Positions 45,144-55,630 of a DNA stretch of 64,000 nucleotides are shown here, one piece after another (positions within the stretch are counted from its first letter, which is position 1; every line of letters starts with the position of its first letter). The stretch lies in assembly GCA_020249775.1 (NCBI GenBank), contig JADCFA010000029.1:1-64000 (forward strand), given 5' to 3'. A program made the position numbers and the translations under genes. Source of the DNA: Roseomonas sp. GTDB taxonomy: Bacteria > Pseudomonadota > Alphaproteobacteria > Acetobacterales > Acetobacteraceae. The notes below the pieces were generated by a model. That model saw only the letters and a program-made list of their open reading frames with translations. It had not been told where the DNA came from and ran no database searches.

Positions 45144-46259
45144 ATGGACCCCGTCCGAGCCCTAGGTAGCATTGCTCCAGCCGCCGCCCTGATCATTGGG
45201 CTTGGCGTGGCGCCGCTGGCGCGCGCCCAGTTCATTGAAGGGCCTTATGTTGCTGGTGGGCTCGGCATAAATTACCTGGATGATGCAAAATTTCGCCTGG
45301 ATAGCAGCCTGAGCCAGGGCATGACGGCGCTTGGCCAGCCCAATGGTGGCCAATTGGGCTTTGAGTATGGCGGGGTTGGCGTGCTCAGCCTGGGTTGGGG
45401 CTTCAGCAACGGGATCCGGCTGGAAATTGAAGGCAGCTTCCGCAGCAATGAGGTGGATAGCGCCAATGGCGCCGCTGGCCTTGCTGGCCCTGGTGGGCAT
45501 GGCGGGCGCCAGGATAGCTACGGGCTGATGGGCAATGCGCTGGTGGATTTGGTGCGCATTGGCCCCTTCCTGCCCTATGTCGGGATCGGCGCAGGGTATC
45601 TTGTTACCAGCTTCAATGATCTGAATGGCCGGCCCGGCAATGGCAGCTTGCGGCTGCGCAGCGATGATACGGGCGGCGCCTTTGCGGTGCAGGGGATAGC
45701 GGGGCTTGGCTTCGTGATTGACCAGGTGCCGGGGCTGACGCTGACAGCCGAGTATCGCTATCTGGAAAGCCTGGGGCCGAGTATCCCTGTGCGCTATGTG
45801 AATGCCGCCGGCGCCACGGTGCTGTCCGGCAAGGCGGATACGGAAAGCCGCAACCAATCCTTCCTGCTTGGCCTGCGCTACGCCTTCAATGCGCCTGCCG
45901 CCACACCTGCTGCTGTCGCGGCGCCTGTCGCAGCGCGCAGCTTCCTGATCTTCTTTGACTGGAACCGCGCTGATCTGACCGCGCGCGCCCGCCAGATCAT
46001 TGGTGAGGCCGCTGAAGCGGCCCGCGCCCAGCCGACGCGGATTGAAGTGGCGGGACATGCGGATCGCACCGGCACGCCGCAATATAATTTGGCATTGTCG
46101 CGCCGCCGCGCCGAAACCGTAGCGGAAGAACTGATCCGGCGTGGCATTGCGCGCCAGGACATCAGCATCACGGCCTTGGGTGAAACACAGCCGCTGGTGG
46201 CAACCGCCGATGGCGTCCGCGAACCACAGAACCGGCGCGTTGAAATTATCCTGAAATAG
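45144..46259 (+). CDS. OmpA-family outer-membrane protein
   Basis: A 371-aa protein. The start at 45144 (MDPVRALGSIAP) opens a signal peptide with ALIIGLGVAPLARA; a TTG 9 bp upstream is in frame. The middle is an eight-stranded outer-membrane barrel (EGPYVAGGLGINYL, then LGWGFSNGIRLEIEGSFRS). The C-terminal OmpA domain binds peptidoglycan: IEVAGHADRTGTPQYNLALS and RRRAETVAEELIRRGI carry the conserved Asp and Arg. It stands alone downstream of purK. Confidence 0.92.
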   Translation: MDPVRALGSIAPAAALIIGLGVAPLARAQFIEGPYVAGGLGINYLDDAKFRLDSSLSQGMTALGQPNGGQLGFEYGGVGVLSLGWGFSNGIRLEIEGSFRSNEVDSANGAAGLAGPGGHGGRQDSYGLMGNALVDLVRIGPFLPYVGIGAGYLVTSFNDLNGRPGNGSLRLRSDDTGGAFAVQGIAGLGFVIDQVPGLTLTAEYRYLESLGPSIPVRYVNAAGATVLSGKADTESRNQSFLLGLRYAFNAPAATPAAVAAPVAARSFLIFFDWNRADLTARARQIIGEAAEAARAQPTRIEVAGHADRTGTPQYNLALSRRRAETVAEELIRRGIARQDISITALGETQPLVATADGVREPQNRRVEIILK

Positions 46260-46450
46260 CGATGGATCAGGTATAGTTCTTTCCGGGGTCGTTGCACCAA
46301 TTTACGCCCAAGTTGGATAGCGACGCTGACAAACATCATAACATACTCGCGCGACAGGGGGCATCCGCGATGGGAAAAACGCCCCAAAAATTAGAGCATA
46401 ACGCGGCGAAATGCATCGCATCAGGGGCTCACTGCATCCCCTTGTCGCAC
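46260..46450. other. Gene-free interval between the OmpA-family gene and the iron permease gene
   Basis: The genes converge here. The interval is AT-richer than its neighbours, with a TTAGAGCATAAC stretch near 46390 that loosely resembles dispersed-repeat ends. I see no open frame, terminator hairpin or promoter I can support. Confidence 0.4.
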
Positions 46451-48112
46451 CTATTCCCGCCGCATCATGCGCGTAAGAGCGGCAACAGGCAGCAGCCCTA
46501 CCAGCACAATCAGCACGGCTGCGGTTGATGCCTCGGCCAATCGTTCATCGGAAGCGAGATTATAGACACGCACCGCAAGCGTATCGAGGTCAAAGGGCCG
46601 CACAATCAGCGTCGCCGGCAATTCCTTCATGGTGTCCACAAACACCAATAGCCCCGCGGTCAGCAGCGCGCCGCGCGCCAGCGGCACTTCAACCTCGCGC
46701 ACCGCCTGGCCCGGGCGGCGGCCCAGGACGCGCGCCGCATCGGTATAGGATGGCTTGAGCCGCGCCAGCCCCGATTCCACCGTGGACAAGGCCACCGCCA
46801 GAAAGCGCACCAGATAGGCAAACACCAGCGCCACCATGGTGCCCGACAGCAATAGCCCGGACGAAACGCCAAAGCGCGTGCGCAGCCAGGAATCGAGCGC
46901 ATTGTCGAACAACCCGAAGGGCACCAACACACCCACCGCAATCACCGAACCCGGCAGCGCATAGCCAAGCGATGCCACCCGATTGGCGATGGAGCGTGCC
47001 GGAGAAGGGTAAAGCCGTGCCGCCCAGGCCATGCCGGCCGCGAGCAGCACCGCAAGCACAGCAGTCATGCCCGACAGCACCAGGGAATTGCGTGCATAGG
47101 GCAGATAACGCGCTGGGCTGAAGGGATCGCCTGCCTGCACCATCAGCCACAGCAAAGCGCCGGCCGGGATCACAAAACCGATGGTCAGCGGCAGCGCGCA
47201 GGCCAGCAGCACCATCGCTTCCCGCCAGCCGGAAAGCCGCACCGGGCGGAGCGCCGGGTGGCGTGTGGTGGTTGGGTGAAAACGCCGCCCTCCACGCGAA
47301 AAATGCTCAAGCGCCAACAGCAACCCGACACAGCCAAGCAGGGCCAGCGCAAGCTGCGCCGCGGCCGGGCGGTTATCCATGCCGAACCAGGCTTCATAAA
47401 TGCCGGTGGTGAAACTCCGCACCGCGAAATGCTGCACCGTGCCGAAATCGGCCAGCGTTTCCATCAGCGCCAGCGCAATGCCGGCGGCCAAGGCAGGGCG
47501 TGCGAGCGGCAAGGCGACATGCAGAAAACTGCGCGCCAGCCCATGGCCGAGCGTGCGCGATGCCTCGATCAGACACACGCTTTGCTGCAAAAAGGCCGCA
47601 CGGCAGAGCATATACACGTAAGGGTACAGCACCATGGCGAGCATGAGCGCCGCACCCGGCAGGCTGCGGATTTCCGGGAACCAATATTGTCCGAAGGAAA
47701 GCCCGGTGGCGGCGCGCAAAGTGCTTTGCACCGGCCCCGCCACATCCAACAGCCATGTATAGACATAGCCGCAAAGATAGGCGGGCATGGCAATCGGCAA
47801 CAGCAAGGCTACTTCCAGAAAGCGCCTTCCGCGAAACTCACAGGCCACCACCAGCCAGGCGGTGATGGCGCCCGCGCTGCCTGCCATGGCCGCTACCAGC
47901 AAGGCCAAAAGCACGGAATTGGCCAGCATTTCCGGTAGTGTCGTGGCGAGGATATGCCGCCAGACCTCGCCCCCTGGCGCAGCGGCCGTCACCAGCACGG
48001 CCAGGATCGGCGTTGCCATGGCGCAGCCGACAAGCAGGGATCCCCAGGCCCAGGCAGGGCTGCGGCGCCGGGACGGCATGGCGGCAGGGGTTTCAGTGGT
48101 CGTGCTGGACAT
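46451..48112 (-). CDS. Iron ABC transporter permease (FbpB/AfuB-like)
   Basis: A 553-aa inner-membrane protein with about 12 hydrophobic segments and two ABC permease domains. Each has an EAA loop: ASRTLGHGLARSFLHVALPL in the first half and AARVLGRRPGQAVREVEVPL in the second. This double-domain form belongs to Fe(III) uptake systems. No ferric-binding protein or ATPase gene is adjacent, so it is split from its partners. The assignment to iron is by family resemblance. Confidence 0.88.
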   Translation of the reverse strand: MSSTTTETPAAMPSRRRSPAWAWGSLLVGCAMATPILAVLVTAAAPGGEVWRHILATTLPEMLANSVLLALLVAAMAGSAGAITAWLVVACEFRGRRFLEVALLLPIAMPAYLCGYVYTWLLDVAGPVQSTLRAATGLSFGQYWFPEIRSLPGAALMLAMVLYPYVYMLCRAAFLQQSVCLIEASRTLGHGLARSFLHVALPLARPALAAGIALALMETLADFGTVQHFAVRSFTTGIYEAWFGMDNRPAAAQLALALLGCVGLLLALEHFSRGGRRFHPTTTRHPALRPVRLSGWREAMVLLACALPLTIGFVIPAGALLWLMVQAGDPFSPARYLPYARNSLVLSGMTAVLAVLLAAGMAWAARLYPSPARSIANRVASLGYALPGSVIAVGVLVPFGLFDNALDSWLRTRFGVSSGLLLSGTMVALVFAYLVRFLAVALSTVESGLARLKPSYTDAARVLGRRPGQAVREVEVPLARGALLTAGLLVFVDTMKELPATLIVRPFDLDTLAVRVYNLASDERLAEASTAAVLIVLVGLLPVAALTRMMRRE

Positions 48113-48159
48113 GACGAAGCCCCCCTATCACGGGCGACGCTTGGGGGCGAGGTAGAGCC

Positions 48160-48966
48160 CTATCTTCGGACCGGCGCTATCCCTGGGCTGAAGCCATCCA
48201 GCGTCCAGTAATAAGCCGCCGCGCTGGAACGCAGGCTGCCGACACGCGGCGCACTCAAATCCAGGATCACCACGATCACCGATGTCCACATGCCGATCAG
48301 CAGCACGGAAAGGAAGGGCAGGGAAAGCCCGCGCAGCCCCAATTGATAGCCAAGCGCGCCGATGCTGAGCACCGCGATGCCCATCAGCAGCCAGACCATT
48401 TGCGGCGGCATGGTTTGGCTGAAGGCGAAGCGTTCGGCCGTTGAACTGTCAAACACTTCATTCGTCGCGGCCATCAAGGTTGCGGCAATCGCATCCGGCC
48501 TTTCGCGCACAATGGCCGTAACATTTTCCCAAATACGGGTCTGTAGCGCCGAGGTCTGGTCGTTGATGGCGCGCACAACTTCACGTTCCGCCGGCGCCGT
48601 GATGAAATCGGCGCGGAGCTTCGTGTATTCCTCAAGCAGCTTGGCGACTTCCTCGCCGCGAGGATGGCCAATCGCCTTGGCGCGCAGCCAGGCGGTGCCG
48701 AGCGCATTGGCCTCTGTCAGCGTGCCTTGGCGGCGTTCCTCAAAGCGCGTGCTGGCGAAGGACAGCGTGAGCGCCAGCACAAAGGCGAGCAGGCCGAGCA
48801 TACCGCCCACCACAACGCCAACCCCTTCCCCCGGCGGGCTACCCTTCGCGGCCGCGCGCCGCCCGAGCCATAAGCCGAGCCTTTCCGCCACCCATTGGAC
48901 TCCGAAAAAAAGCAGCCAGAAGGCAAGCAGGCTGAAGGCCAGGATTTCACCGAGCAGGTTTATCAT
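48160..48966 (-). CDS. DUF4239 (bestrophin-like) membrane protein
   Basis: A 268-aa protein with membrane segments at about residues 4-24, 50-68, 185-205 and 215-235. The signature GVVVGGMLGLLAFVLALTLS and FEERRQGTLTEANALGTAWL match DUF4239, a family compared with bestrophin channels. Its start overlaps the M20 peptidase stop by 4 bp. Confidence 0.9.
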   Translation of the reverse strand: MINLLGEILAFSLLAFWLLFFGVQWVAERLGLWLGRRAAAKGSPPGEGVGVVVGGMLGLLAFVLALTLSFASTRFEERRQGTLTEANALGTAWLRAKAIGHPRGEEVAKLLEEYTKLRADFITAPAEREVVRAINDQTSALQTRIWENVTAIVRERPDAIAATLMAATNEVFDSSTAERFAFSQTMPPQMVWLLMGIAVLSIGALGYQLGLRGLSLPFLSVLLIGMWTSVIVVILDLSAPRVGSLRSSAAAYYWTLDGFSPGIAPVRR

Positions 48967-50231
48967 TTGGCATTCTCCGCGCTCAAAAAATCAAAACCGG
49001 CCAGGGCATGGATTTGGGCGATGGCTTCCAATTCCGCGACCGAAACCCATTCATCCGCGCCGCCCATATTATGCGGGGTTGGGCCATAAACCACGGTCGG
49101 CAGCCCTGCCATGCGAAACCAGCGCGCATCGGAACCACCGACGCGCATATTCACCGCAACGGGCTCATGCAGCACATCCTCGGCCACCTGATGCACCTGG
49201 CGGATGATGGGGGCGGCAGGGTCAGTGTGGTTGGGTTCAAAGCAGCGCAGCACGCGCCAGGTGATGCCCGGCAGCGCATCCAAGGCTCTATGTAATTCAG
49301 CGAGCAGCCGCGTGCTGGCCACACCCACCGGCAGGCGGATATCACAGGCGGCACGGGCCGAGGCTGGCACCAGATTAGGTGAGGCGCCGCCTTCGACGCG
49401 CCCGATATTCACGGTGACACTGCCGAGCACCGCGGCTTCGCCAGCGCCCGAGAGCGCTTCACTGATGCCGCGCGCGGCGGCGATGGCGGCAGTGACGGCC
49501 GGCGGCGCTTCGGGCGCCATGGAGCGCAGTGCGGCCACCGCATCCAGGGCAGCGCGCAGCCGGTCAATGGCGTTATCGCCCAAATGAACATGGGCGCCAT
49601 GGGAAGCGCGGCCCGCAGCCTCGATCTCGATCCAGACAAAGCCCTTTTCGCCAAAGCGCAGCACGCGCGGGCTGCCGGCATCGCCAATGATCACGCCATC
49701 CGCCTGGGCCAGGCCCGGCACATGATCCAGCAGCCATTTGGTGCCAAGCGGGCCCATGCTTTCCTCATCGCCGGCCAGCGTCAGCAGGGCCTCGCCCCGC
49801 CAGGCGGCACGATATTCGGCGAGCAAGGCAAAGGCCAGCATGGAAGCAGCGATGCCGCCCTTCATGTCGGCGACCCCGCGACCATAAAGCCGGCCATCGC
49901 GCAACACGCCGCCCAAGGGGGGCACGGTCCAGGGCAAAGCCTCATTCACCGGGTAGGTATCCAGATGGCCGTTATAGGCGAGCAGCCGCCCCGGCCCGGC
50001 ACCACGGATGCGCGCAACCAGGTTGGTCACCTGGGGGGCGGTTTCATGCAGGGAAATCTCAGCCGTCGGGGCAAGGGAACGCAGCATGGCGGCGGCTTCT
50101 CCCGCAACTCCCCGCACATCGCCGGGCGGGTTGGGGGAGGCGATGGCGGTCAGGCGTTGCGTCAGCGCCACCACCTCTGGCGCGCGGCGCGCGGCGGCGT
50201 TGGCGAAAGCGGCGCGGGCGGCGGCGTTCAT
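48963..50231 (-). CDS. M20-family metallopeptidase (ArgE/DapE-like)
   Basis: A 422-aa zinc hydrolase that cleaves N-acyl or peptide bonds of amino-acid derivatives. The start at 50231 (MNAAARAAFANA) is preferred; an upstream open frame runs antisense to ppa. Metal ligands are visible in YNGHLDTYPV, GRGVADMKGG and AGDEESMG, with a late ligand His near PTPHNMGG. It is likely cytosolic. It is coupled to the DUF4239 gene by ATGA, which is a curious pairing. The exact substrate is unknown. Confidence 0.9.
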   Translation of the reverse strand: MNAAARAAFANAAARRAPEVVALTQRLTAIASPNPPGDVRGVAGEAAAMLRSLAPTAEISLHETAPQVTNLVARIRGAGPGRLLAYNGHLDTYPVNEALPWTVPPLGGVLRDGRLYGRGVADMKGGIAASMLAFALLAEYRAAWRGEALLTLAGDEESMGPLGTKWLLDHVPGLAQADGVIIGDAGSPRVLRFGEKGFVWIEIEAAGRASHGAHVHLGDNAIDRLRAALDAVAALRSMAPEAPPAVTAAIAAARGISEALSGAGEAAVLGSVTVNIGRVEGGASPNLVPASARAACDIRLPVGVASTRLLAELHRALDALPGITWRVLRCFEPNHTDPAAPIIRQVHQVAEDVLHEPVAVNMRVGGSDARWFRMAGLPTVVYGPTPHNMGGADEWVSVAELEAIAQIHALAGFDFLSAENAK

Positions 50232-50370
50232 CCAGCTACCCTGAGGGGAGGCGTGCAGACTGGCAAGCCGGTTTGTGCTTGCAATATTGGCCGGCGCGGG
50301 CATATCCGGACCCAACGGGCTTTGGCCGGGCTGCCGCAGGGGCCGCCTCGCCCCTCTGGAGAACTCCCCC

Positions 50371-50901
50371 ATGCGCATAGATGCCATTCCCATCGGCAAG
50401 GACCCGCCGAATGATGTGAATGTGATCGTTGAAGTCCCGATCGGCGGCGAGCCCATCAAATACGAAATGGACAAGGCCGCCGGTACGCTTTTCGTGGACC
50501 GCTTTCTGCACACACCCATGCGCTATCCGGGGAATTACGGCTTTGTGCCGCATACGCTTTCCGAAGATGGCGACCCGATTGATGTGCTGGTGGCCAATAC
50601 GCGGCCCATCGTCCCTGGCGCGGTGTTGAATGTGCGCCCCGTTGGCGTGATGAAGATGGAAGATGATGGCGGGGGGGATGAGAAGATCATTGCTGTCCCT
50701 TCCGACAAGCTGACCCAGCGCTATTTGCATGTGCGCAACCACACTGACCTGCCCAAGATCACCATTGAGCAAATCCAGCATTTTTTTGAGCACTACAAAG
50801 ACCTGGAGCCCGGCAAATGGGTGAAATTCATCGGCTGGGGCGATGCCGATGAGGCGCGCCGGCTGATCCGGGAAGCGATTGAACGGGCGAAAACTGTCTG
50901 A
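50371..50901 (+). CDS. ppa: Inorganic pyrophosphatase
   Basis: Hydrolyses pyrophosphate to phosphate in the cytosol. The 176-aa protein has [35 protein letters not shown] and GKWVKFIGW, all type I pyrophosphatase signatures with the catalytic Asp cluster DGDPID. It lies 173 bp ahead of the membrane pyrophosphatase gene hppA. Confidence 0.97.
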   Translation: MRIDAIPIGKDPPNDVNVIVEVPIGGEPIKYEMDKAAGTLFVDRFLHTPMRYPGNYGFVPHTLSEDGDPIDVLVANTRPIVPGAVLNVRPVGVMKMEDDGGGDEKIIAVPSDKLTQRYLHVRNHTDLPKITIEQIQHFFEHYKDLEPGKWVKFIGWGDADEARRLIREAIERAKTV

Positions 50902-50996
50902 ATCAGCCTGAAAAGGGCGGGTTTTCGGCCTGAATCCCGCCTCCCCCGTTGCGCCCCTGCCCTACCCCTTTTATGGAAGCGCCCTATCGAGGCTGT

Positions 50997-51035
50997 CGCG
51001 GAGTGAGACTCCGCGCCGGTCCCCATGCCGGCGCG
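50997..51035 (+). promoter_or_regulatory. Overlapping alternative hairpins in the hppA leader
   Basis: Hairpin 1: CGCGGAGT (50997-51004), GAG loop, ACTCCGCG (51008-51015). Hairpin 2: CGCGCCGG (51012-51019), eight-base loop, CCGGCGCG (51028-51035). The CGCG at 51012-51015 belongs to both, so the complete stems exclude each other. The ribosome-binding site is about 25 nt downstream and in neither stem. This could be an attenuation-like switch or simply a stable leader. Confidence 0.45.
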
Positions 51036-51074
51036 CGGCGGCCTTAACCGCGCCACGAAGGGGGAGTCTAAGCT

Positions 51075-53198
51075 TTGCTGACCTTATCGCTGATCCTTGT
51101 GATCGCGCTTGGGGCGTTGTCCATCGCCTATGGTGTGATCACTGCCAAGGATGTGCTTTCGCGCGATCCCGGTTCGCCGCGGATGCAGGAAATTGCTCTC
51201 GCCATTCAGGAAGGCGCATCGGCCTATCTGAAGCGGCAATACGGCACCATTGCCATTGTGGGCGTGGTGCTTTTCGCCCTGGTCGCCTGGCGGCTTGGCT
51301 TTGCCGTGGCGATTGGCTTTGCCATTGGCGCCATCCTGTCCGGTGTCGCGGGCTTCATCGGCATGAATGTCTCCGTGCGCGCCAATCTGCGGACCGCGCA
51401 GGCTTCCACGCAATCCCTCGCCGCTGGCCTTGATGTTGCGTTCAAATCGGGCGCCATTACGGGGATGCTGGTGGCGGGCCTCGCGCTGCTGGGTGTGGCG
51501 GTTTACTTCTTCATCCTGAGCGTGCTGGGCGGCTTCGCACCCAATAGCCGCACGGTGATTGATGCGCTGGTGGCCCTTGGCTTCGGCGCTTCGCTGATTT
51601 CGATTTTTGCGCGCTTGGGCGGCGGCATCTTCACCAAGGGTGCGGATGTGGGCGGCGATATGGTGGGCAAGGTGGAAGCCGGCATCCCTGAGGATGACCC
51701 CCGCAACCCCGCCACCATCGCCGATAATGTCGGTGACAATGTGGGCGATTGCGCCGGCATGGCCGCTGACTTGTTCGAGACCTATGCGGTGACCATGGTC
51801 GCCACCATGGTGCTTGCGGCGATTGCCTTCACCGATCCGGGCAATATGGTGCGCGGCATGATCTATCCGCTCGCGATTGGGGCGGTTTGCGTCGTGACCT
51901 CCATCGTCGGTACTTACTTCGTGAAGTTGCCGGCGAATAATTCCATCATGGGCGCCATGTATCGCGGCTTCATCGTGACGGGCATCCTGTCCTTGATCGT
52001 GCTGCTGCCGCTGACCTATCTGGTCTTTGGCTTCGGTTCCATGACGGCGGCGGGCACCAGCTTCACCTCCTTCGACCTGTTCCTATGCGGCGTGGTCGGG
52101 CTGGCGGTGACGGGGCTGATCGTTTGGATCACGGAATACTATACCGGCACGGGCTTCCGCCCGGTGAAGGCGATTGCCGAAAGCTCGGTCACGGGCCATG
52201 GCACGAATGTGATCCGCGGGCTTGCGGTTTCGATGGAAAGCACCGCGGTGCCGGCCATCATCATCATCGCGGGCGTGCTGATCACCTATGCGCTGGCGGG
52301 GCTTTACGGCATTGCCATTGCGGTGACGACCATGCTGGCGCTGGCTGGCGTGGTGGTGGCGCTGGATGCCTTCGGCCCGGTGACGGATAACGCGGGCGGC
52401 ATTGCCGAAATGGCTGGCCTGCCCAAGGAAATCCGTCAGACCACGGATGCGCTGGATGCGGTTGGCAATACGACCAAGGCGGTGACCAAGGGCTATGCCA
52501 TTGGTTCAGCCGGTCTTGGTGCGCTGGTGCTGTTTGCCGCCTATACGCAGGATCTGAACTACTTCGTTCAGAATGCGGCGCAGTATCCGTATTTCCAGGG
52601 GGTGGGTAATCTGACCTTCTCGCTTTCCAGCCCATATGTTGTGGTGGGTCTGCTGTTCGGTGGCTTGCTGCCGTATCTGTTCGGCGGCATGGCGATGACA
52701 GCGGTGGGCCGCGCGGCAATGAGCGTGGTTGAAGAAGTGCGGCGCCAGTTCAAGGAAAAGCCGGGCATCATGCAGGGCACCGACAAGCCGGATTACGGCC
52801 GTGCGGTGGATATGCTGACCAAGGCGGCGATCAAGGAAATGATCATCCCGTCCATGCTGCCCGTACTTTCCCCGCTGGTGGTGTATTTCGGCATCAACGC
52901 CATTGCCGGGAAGGCGGCCGCCTTCGAAGCCTTGGGCGCGATGCTGCTTGGCGTGATTGTGACCGGCTTCTTTGTCGCGGTTTCCATGACCACCGGTGGT
53001 GGCGCCTGGGATAATGCGAAGAAGTATATTGAAGATGGTCATCATGGCGGCAAGGGCTCTGAGGCCCATAAGGCCGCTGTCACCGGCGACACGGTTGGCG
53101 ACCCGTATAAGGATACGGCGGGCCCGGCGGTGAACCCGATGATCAAGATCACCAACATCGTCGCCCTGCTGTTGCTGGCGATGCTGGCGCATAGCTGA
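51075..53198 (+). CDS. hppA: K+-independent H+-translocating pyrophosphatase
   Basis: A 707-aa polytopic membrane pump that uses pyrophosphate to move protons. The start is TTG at 51075 ([15 protein letters not shown]), with GGGGGAG 9 nt upstream. The family motif [19 protein letters not shown] and [20 protein letters not shown] carry the pyrophosphate-binding Asp residues. Lys468 in [10 protein letters not shown] marks the K+-independent type. About 16 membrane segments are visible. It is next to soluble ppa. A strong terminator follows. Confidence 0.96.
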   Translation: MLTLSLILVIALGALSIAYGVITAKDVLSRDPGSPRMQEIALAIQEGASAYLKRQYGTIAIVGVVLFALVAWRLGFAVAIGFAIGAILSGVAGFIGMNVSVRANLRTAQASTQSLAAGLDVAFKSGAITGMLVAGLALLGVAVYFFILSVLGGFAPNSRTVIDALVALGFGASLISIFARLGGGIFTKGADVGGDMVGKVEAGIPEDDPRNPATIADNVGDNVGDCAGMAADLFETYAVTMVATMVLAAIAFTDPGNMVRGMIYPLAIGAVCVVTSIVGTYFVKLPANNSIMGAMYRGFIVTGILSLIVLLPLTYLVFGFGSMTAAGTSFTSFDLFLCGVVGLAVTGLIVWITEYYTGTGFRPVKAIAESSVTGHGTNVIRGLAVSMESTAVPAIIIIAGVLITYALAGLYGIAIAVTTMLALAGVVVALDAFGPVTDNAGGIAEMAGLPKEIRQTTDALDAVGNTTKAVTKGYAIGSAGLGALVLFAAYTQDLNYFVQNAAQYPYFQGVGNLTFSLSSPYVVVGLLFGGLLPYLFGGMAMTAVGRAAMSVVEEVRRQFKEKPGIMQGTDKPDYGRAVDMLTKAAIKEMIIPSMLPVLSPLVVYFGINAIAGKAAAFEALGAMLLGVIVTGFFVAVSMTTGGGAWDNAKKYIEDGHHGGKGSEAHKAAVTGDTVGDPYKDTAGPAVNPMIKITNIVALLLLAMLAHS

Positions 53199-53225
53199 GC
53201 TTGTTGCGGCGGCGCTGCCGCCCCA

Positions 53226-53265
53226 ACAAAAAGCCCAGGGGGGTTCTGCCTCCTGGGCTTTTTTT
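53226..53265 (+). terminator. Intrinsic terminator of hppA
   Basis: AAGCCCAGG (53231-53239) and CCTGGGCTT (53252-53260) form a 9-bp stem flanked by A and T runs, with seven T in 53259-53265. The flanking A run lets it work on both strands. Confidence 0.85.
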
Positions 53266-53305
53266 GTCTTCGCTTGGTGAAGTCCGCGCGGCTGCGGCCC
53301 TGCAA

Positions 53306-54112
53306 TCAAAAAGCCGTCCAGCCACCATCTACCGGCAAGGTAATCCCGGTGACGAAGGAAGATTGGCTTGAGGCAAGCCACAAGATACCCTCGGCCTGTT
53401 CTTCGGGTGTCGCGTTGCGGCCAAGCAGGCCTTGGATCTTGGCGGGCGTCAGGCTATTCGGATCAAGCCCTGGATTGGTCTTCATCCGATCACCGATATA
53501 GCTTTCAACCAGGCGGCCGGCCTGTTCCACCATGGGCGTATCCGTGCCGGATGGGCAAATGGCGTTGCAGCGAATGCCATGCCGCGCATAGTCCAGCGCG
53601 ATGCTGCGCGTGAGCCCCACCACGCCATGCTTGCTGGCGGCATAGGCGGGCGCGCCATTCAAGCCGGTGATGCCGCCAATGGACGCCATATTGACGATGA
53701 CGCCGCCACCCTGCGCGACCATTTGGCGCAATTCCGCGCGGCAGCAGAGAAAAACGCCGGTCAGGTTCACCGCCATGACACGCTGCCACATCTCAAGCGA
53801 TGCTTCACTCACGGTGGCGACTTCCGGCTGCATGATGCCGGCATTATTCACCGCGACATCCAGGCGGCCATAGGCGGCGACGCAGTCTGCCACCATGGCG
53901 TCGGCCCCTGCTTCGGAGGACGCATCCACCACCATCGCGCGTGCCGTGCCGCCGGCGCTGACGATAGAGGCCCGCAAGGCTTCCAATTCATCGGCAATAA
54001 TATCGGTCAGCAGAAGGCGCGCACCTTCGGCCGCGGCAAGCCTGGATGTCGCGGCGCCAATGCCGCGCGCCGCACCGGTGATGATCATCGCCGCGCCATT
54101 GAAACGGGACAT
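53306..54112 (-). CDS. SDR-family NAD(P)-dependent oxidoreductase
   Basis: A classical short-chain dehydrogenase, 268 aa. The start at 54112 follows AGGAGG. Visible motifs: GAARGIGAATSRLA (cofactor loop), NNAGIMQPE, the active-site Ser in NMASIGG and the Tyr/Lys pair in YAASKHG, all intact. It ends VDGGWTAF, typical of this group. It is downstream of argG on the same strand, 55 bp on; the substrate is unknown. Confidence 0.93.
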   Translation of the reverse strand: MSRFNGAAMIITGAARGIGAATSRLAAAEGARLLLTDIIADELEALRASIVSAGGTARAMVVDASSEAGADAMVADCVAAYGRLDVAVNNAGIMQPEVATVSEASLEMWQRVMAVNLTGVFLCCRAELRQMVAQGGGVIVNMASIGGITGLNGAPAYAASKHGVVGLTRSIALDYARHGIRCNAICPSGTDTPMVEQAGRLVESYIGDRMKTNPGLDPNSLTPAKIQGLLGRNATPEEQAEGILWLASSQSSFVTGITLPVDGGWTAF

Positions 54113-54167
54113 GACGCCTCCTGCTGGATGTGTGGCAGGCGGGGTCAGACCCCGCCCGGGTTTCAGT

Positions 54168-55403
54168 TCAAAGCTGCCCACCCTTGCGGCCAGCCATGGC
54201 GCCAAGCCGCAGGCGCAGCGCATTCAGCTTGATGAATCCTTGCGCATCAAACTGGTCATATGCGCCCTGATCATCCTCGAACGTCACATGCTTCATGGAA
54301 TAGAGGCTATTGGGCGATTGCCGCCCAGTGACGATGGTATTGCCCTTATAGAGCTTGAGCCGCACGGTGCCTGAGACGCTGTGCTGGCTTTCATCAATGA
54401 GTGCTTGCAGCATGCGCCGTTCGGGTGCGAACCAGAAGCCGTTATAGATCAGCTCCGCATAGCGCGGCATTAAACTATCTTTGAGATGCGCCGCTTCGCG
54501 ATCGAGCGTGATGCTTTCCATGGCGCGATGCGCCACATAAAGAATGGTGCCGCCGGGTGTTTCATAACAACCGCGGGACTTCATGCCGACAAAGCGGTTT
54601 TCGACCAGATCAAGCCGGCCAATGCCGTTTTCCTTGCCTAGTGCATTCAAGCGTGTGAGCAAGGTGGCGGGTGACAGGCGTTCGCCATTGATGCCAACCG
54701 CATCGCCGCGTTCGAATTCAATGGTGATATCGGTGGCGCGGTCCGGCGCATCCATCGGGCTGATGGTGCGCTGCCAAACCATTTCATCCGGCGCATCCCA
54801 GGGTTCTTCCAGGATTTTGCCTTCGCTGCTGCTGTGCAGAAGGTTGGCATCCACGCTGAAGGGTGCTTCGCCGCGCTTATCCTTGGCGATGGGGATCTGG
54901 TGCTCCTCGGCGAATTGGATCAAGCGCGTGCGGCTGGTCAGGTCCCATTCGCGCCAGGGGGCGATTACCTTCACATCGGGCTTCAGCGCGTAATAGCTGA
55001 GTTCAAACCGCACCTGGTCATTGCCTTTGCCGGTCGCGCCATGCGCCACGGCATCGGCACCCATGGCTTCGGCGATTTCAATCTGGCGCTTGGCAATCAG
55101 CGGGCGCGCGATGGAGGTGCCGAGCAGATACATGCCCTCATACAGCGCATTGGCGCGGAACATCGGGAAGACGAAATCGCGGATGAATTCTTCCCGCAAA
55201 TCATCCATGAAAATATTTTCCGGCTTGATGCCAAGCAGCAGCGCCTTGTCGCGCGCCGGGCCCAATTCCTCACCCTGGCCAAGATCGGCGGTGAAGGTGA
55301 TGACTTCGCACTTATAGGTGGTTTGCAGCCATTTCAGGATGACGCTGGTATCAAGCCCACCGGAATAGGCGAGCACGACCTTCTTCACATCTTTGACGCG
55401 CAT
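54168..55403 (-). CDS. argG: Argininosuccinate synthase
   Basis: Joins citrulline and aspartate in arginine synthesis. The 411-aa protein begins [19 protein letters not shown], the ATP-binding motif, and has [14 protein letters not shown] and [20 protein letters not shown], both family hallmarks. The start at 55403 follows AAGGGAAAGATC. The DNA just upstream carries a repeat of family C. Confidence 0.97.
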   Translation of the reverse strand: MRVKDVKKVVLAYSGGLDTSVILKWLQTTYKCEVITFTADLGQGEELGPARDKALLLGIKPENIFMDDLREEFIRDFVFPMFRANALYEGMYLLGTSIARPLIAKRQIEIAEAMGADAVAHGATGKGNDQVRFELSYYALKPDVKVIAPWREWDLTSRTRLIQFAEEHQIPIAKDKRGEAPFSVDANLLHSSSEGKILEEPWDAPDEMVWQRTISPMDAPDRATDITIEFERGDAVGINGERLSPATLLTRLNALGKENGIGRLDLVENRFVGMKSRGCYETPGGTILYVAHRAMESITLDREAAHLKDSLMPRYAELIYNGFWFAPERRMLQALIDESQHSVSGTVRLKLYKGNTIVTGRQSPNSLYSMKHVTFEDDQGAYDQFDAQGFIKLNALRLRLGAMAGRKGGQL

Positions 55404-55440
55404 GATCTTTCCCTTGGGAAGTGCAATATGGAAGGGCGAT

Positions 55441-55490
55441 ATGCCCCCCGCGCGCAGCAAGGGCAAGCGGGGCTTGCCCGGGCGTTTGGG
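55441..55490. repeat. Dispersed palindromic repeat, family C, copy 1
   Basis: GGGCAAGC (55461-55468), GGG loop, GCTTGCCC (55472-55479) is a perfect 8-bp inverted repeat. The surrounding 50 bp align with 60591-60643 at roughly 85% identity by eye, from ATGCCCCCC to GGGCGxTTGGG. It lies 40-90 bp upstream of argG. Confidence 0.6.
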
Positions 55491-55630
55491 CTTATCGCTT
55501 GCGATTGGGCCGCGTTCCTGATCGCGGCGTGAGAGTTTTCAGGGGTTGCCTTAATTTGATGAGGTTTCTCAATGCCTTCCGTGTCGCTTCTGGTTCAGTC
55601 CTCTGCCGTTGAGGACCCTCGCCAGTCCCG

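Noticed and set aside
47258-47938. A 226-codon plus-strand open frame
   Set aside because: It is antisense to the iron permease gene and rich in His, Gln and Arg, typical of shadow frames.
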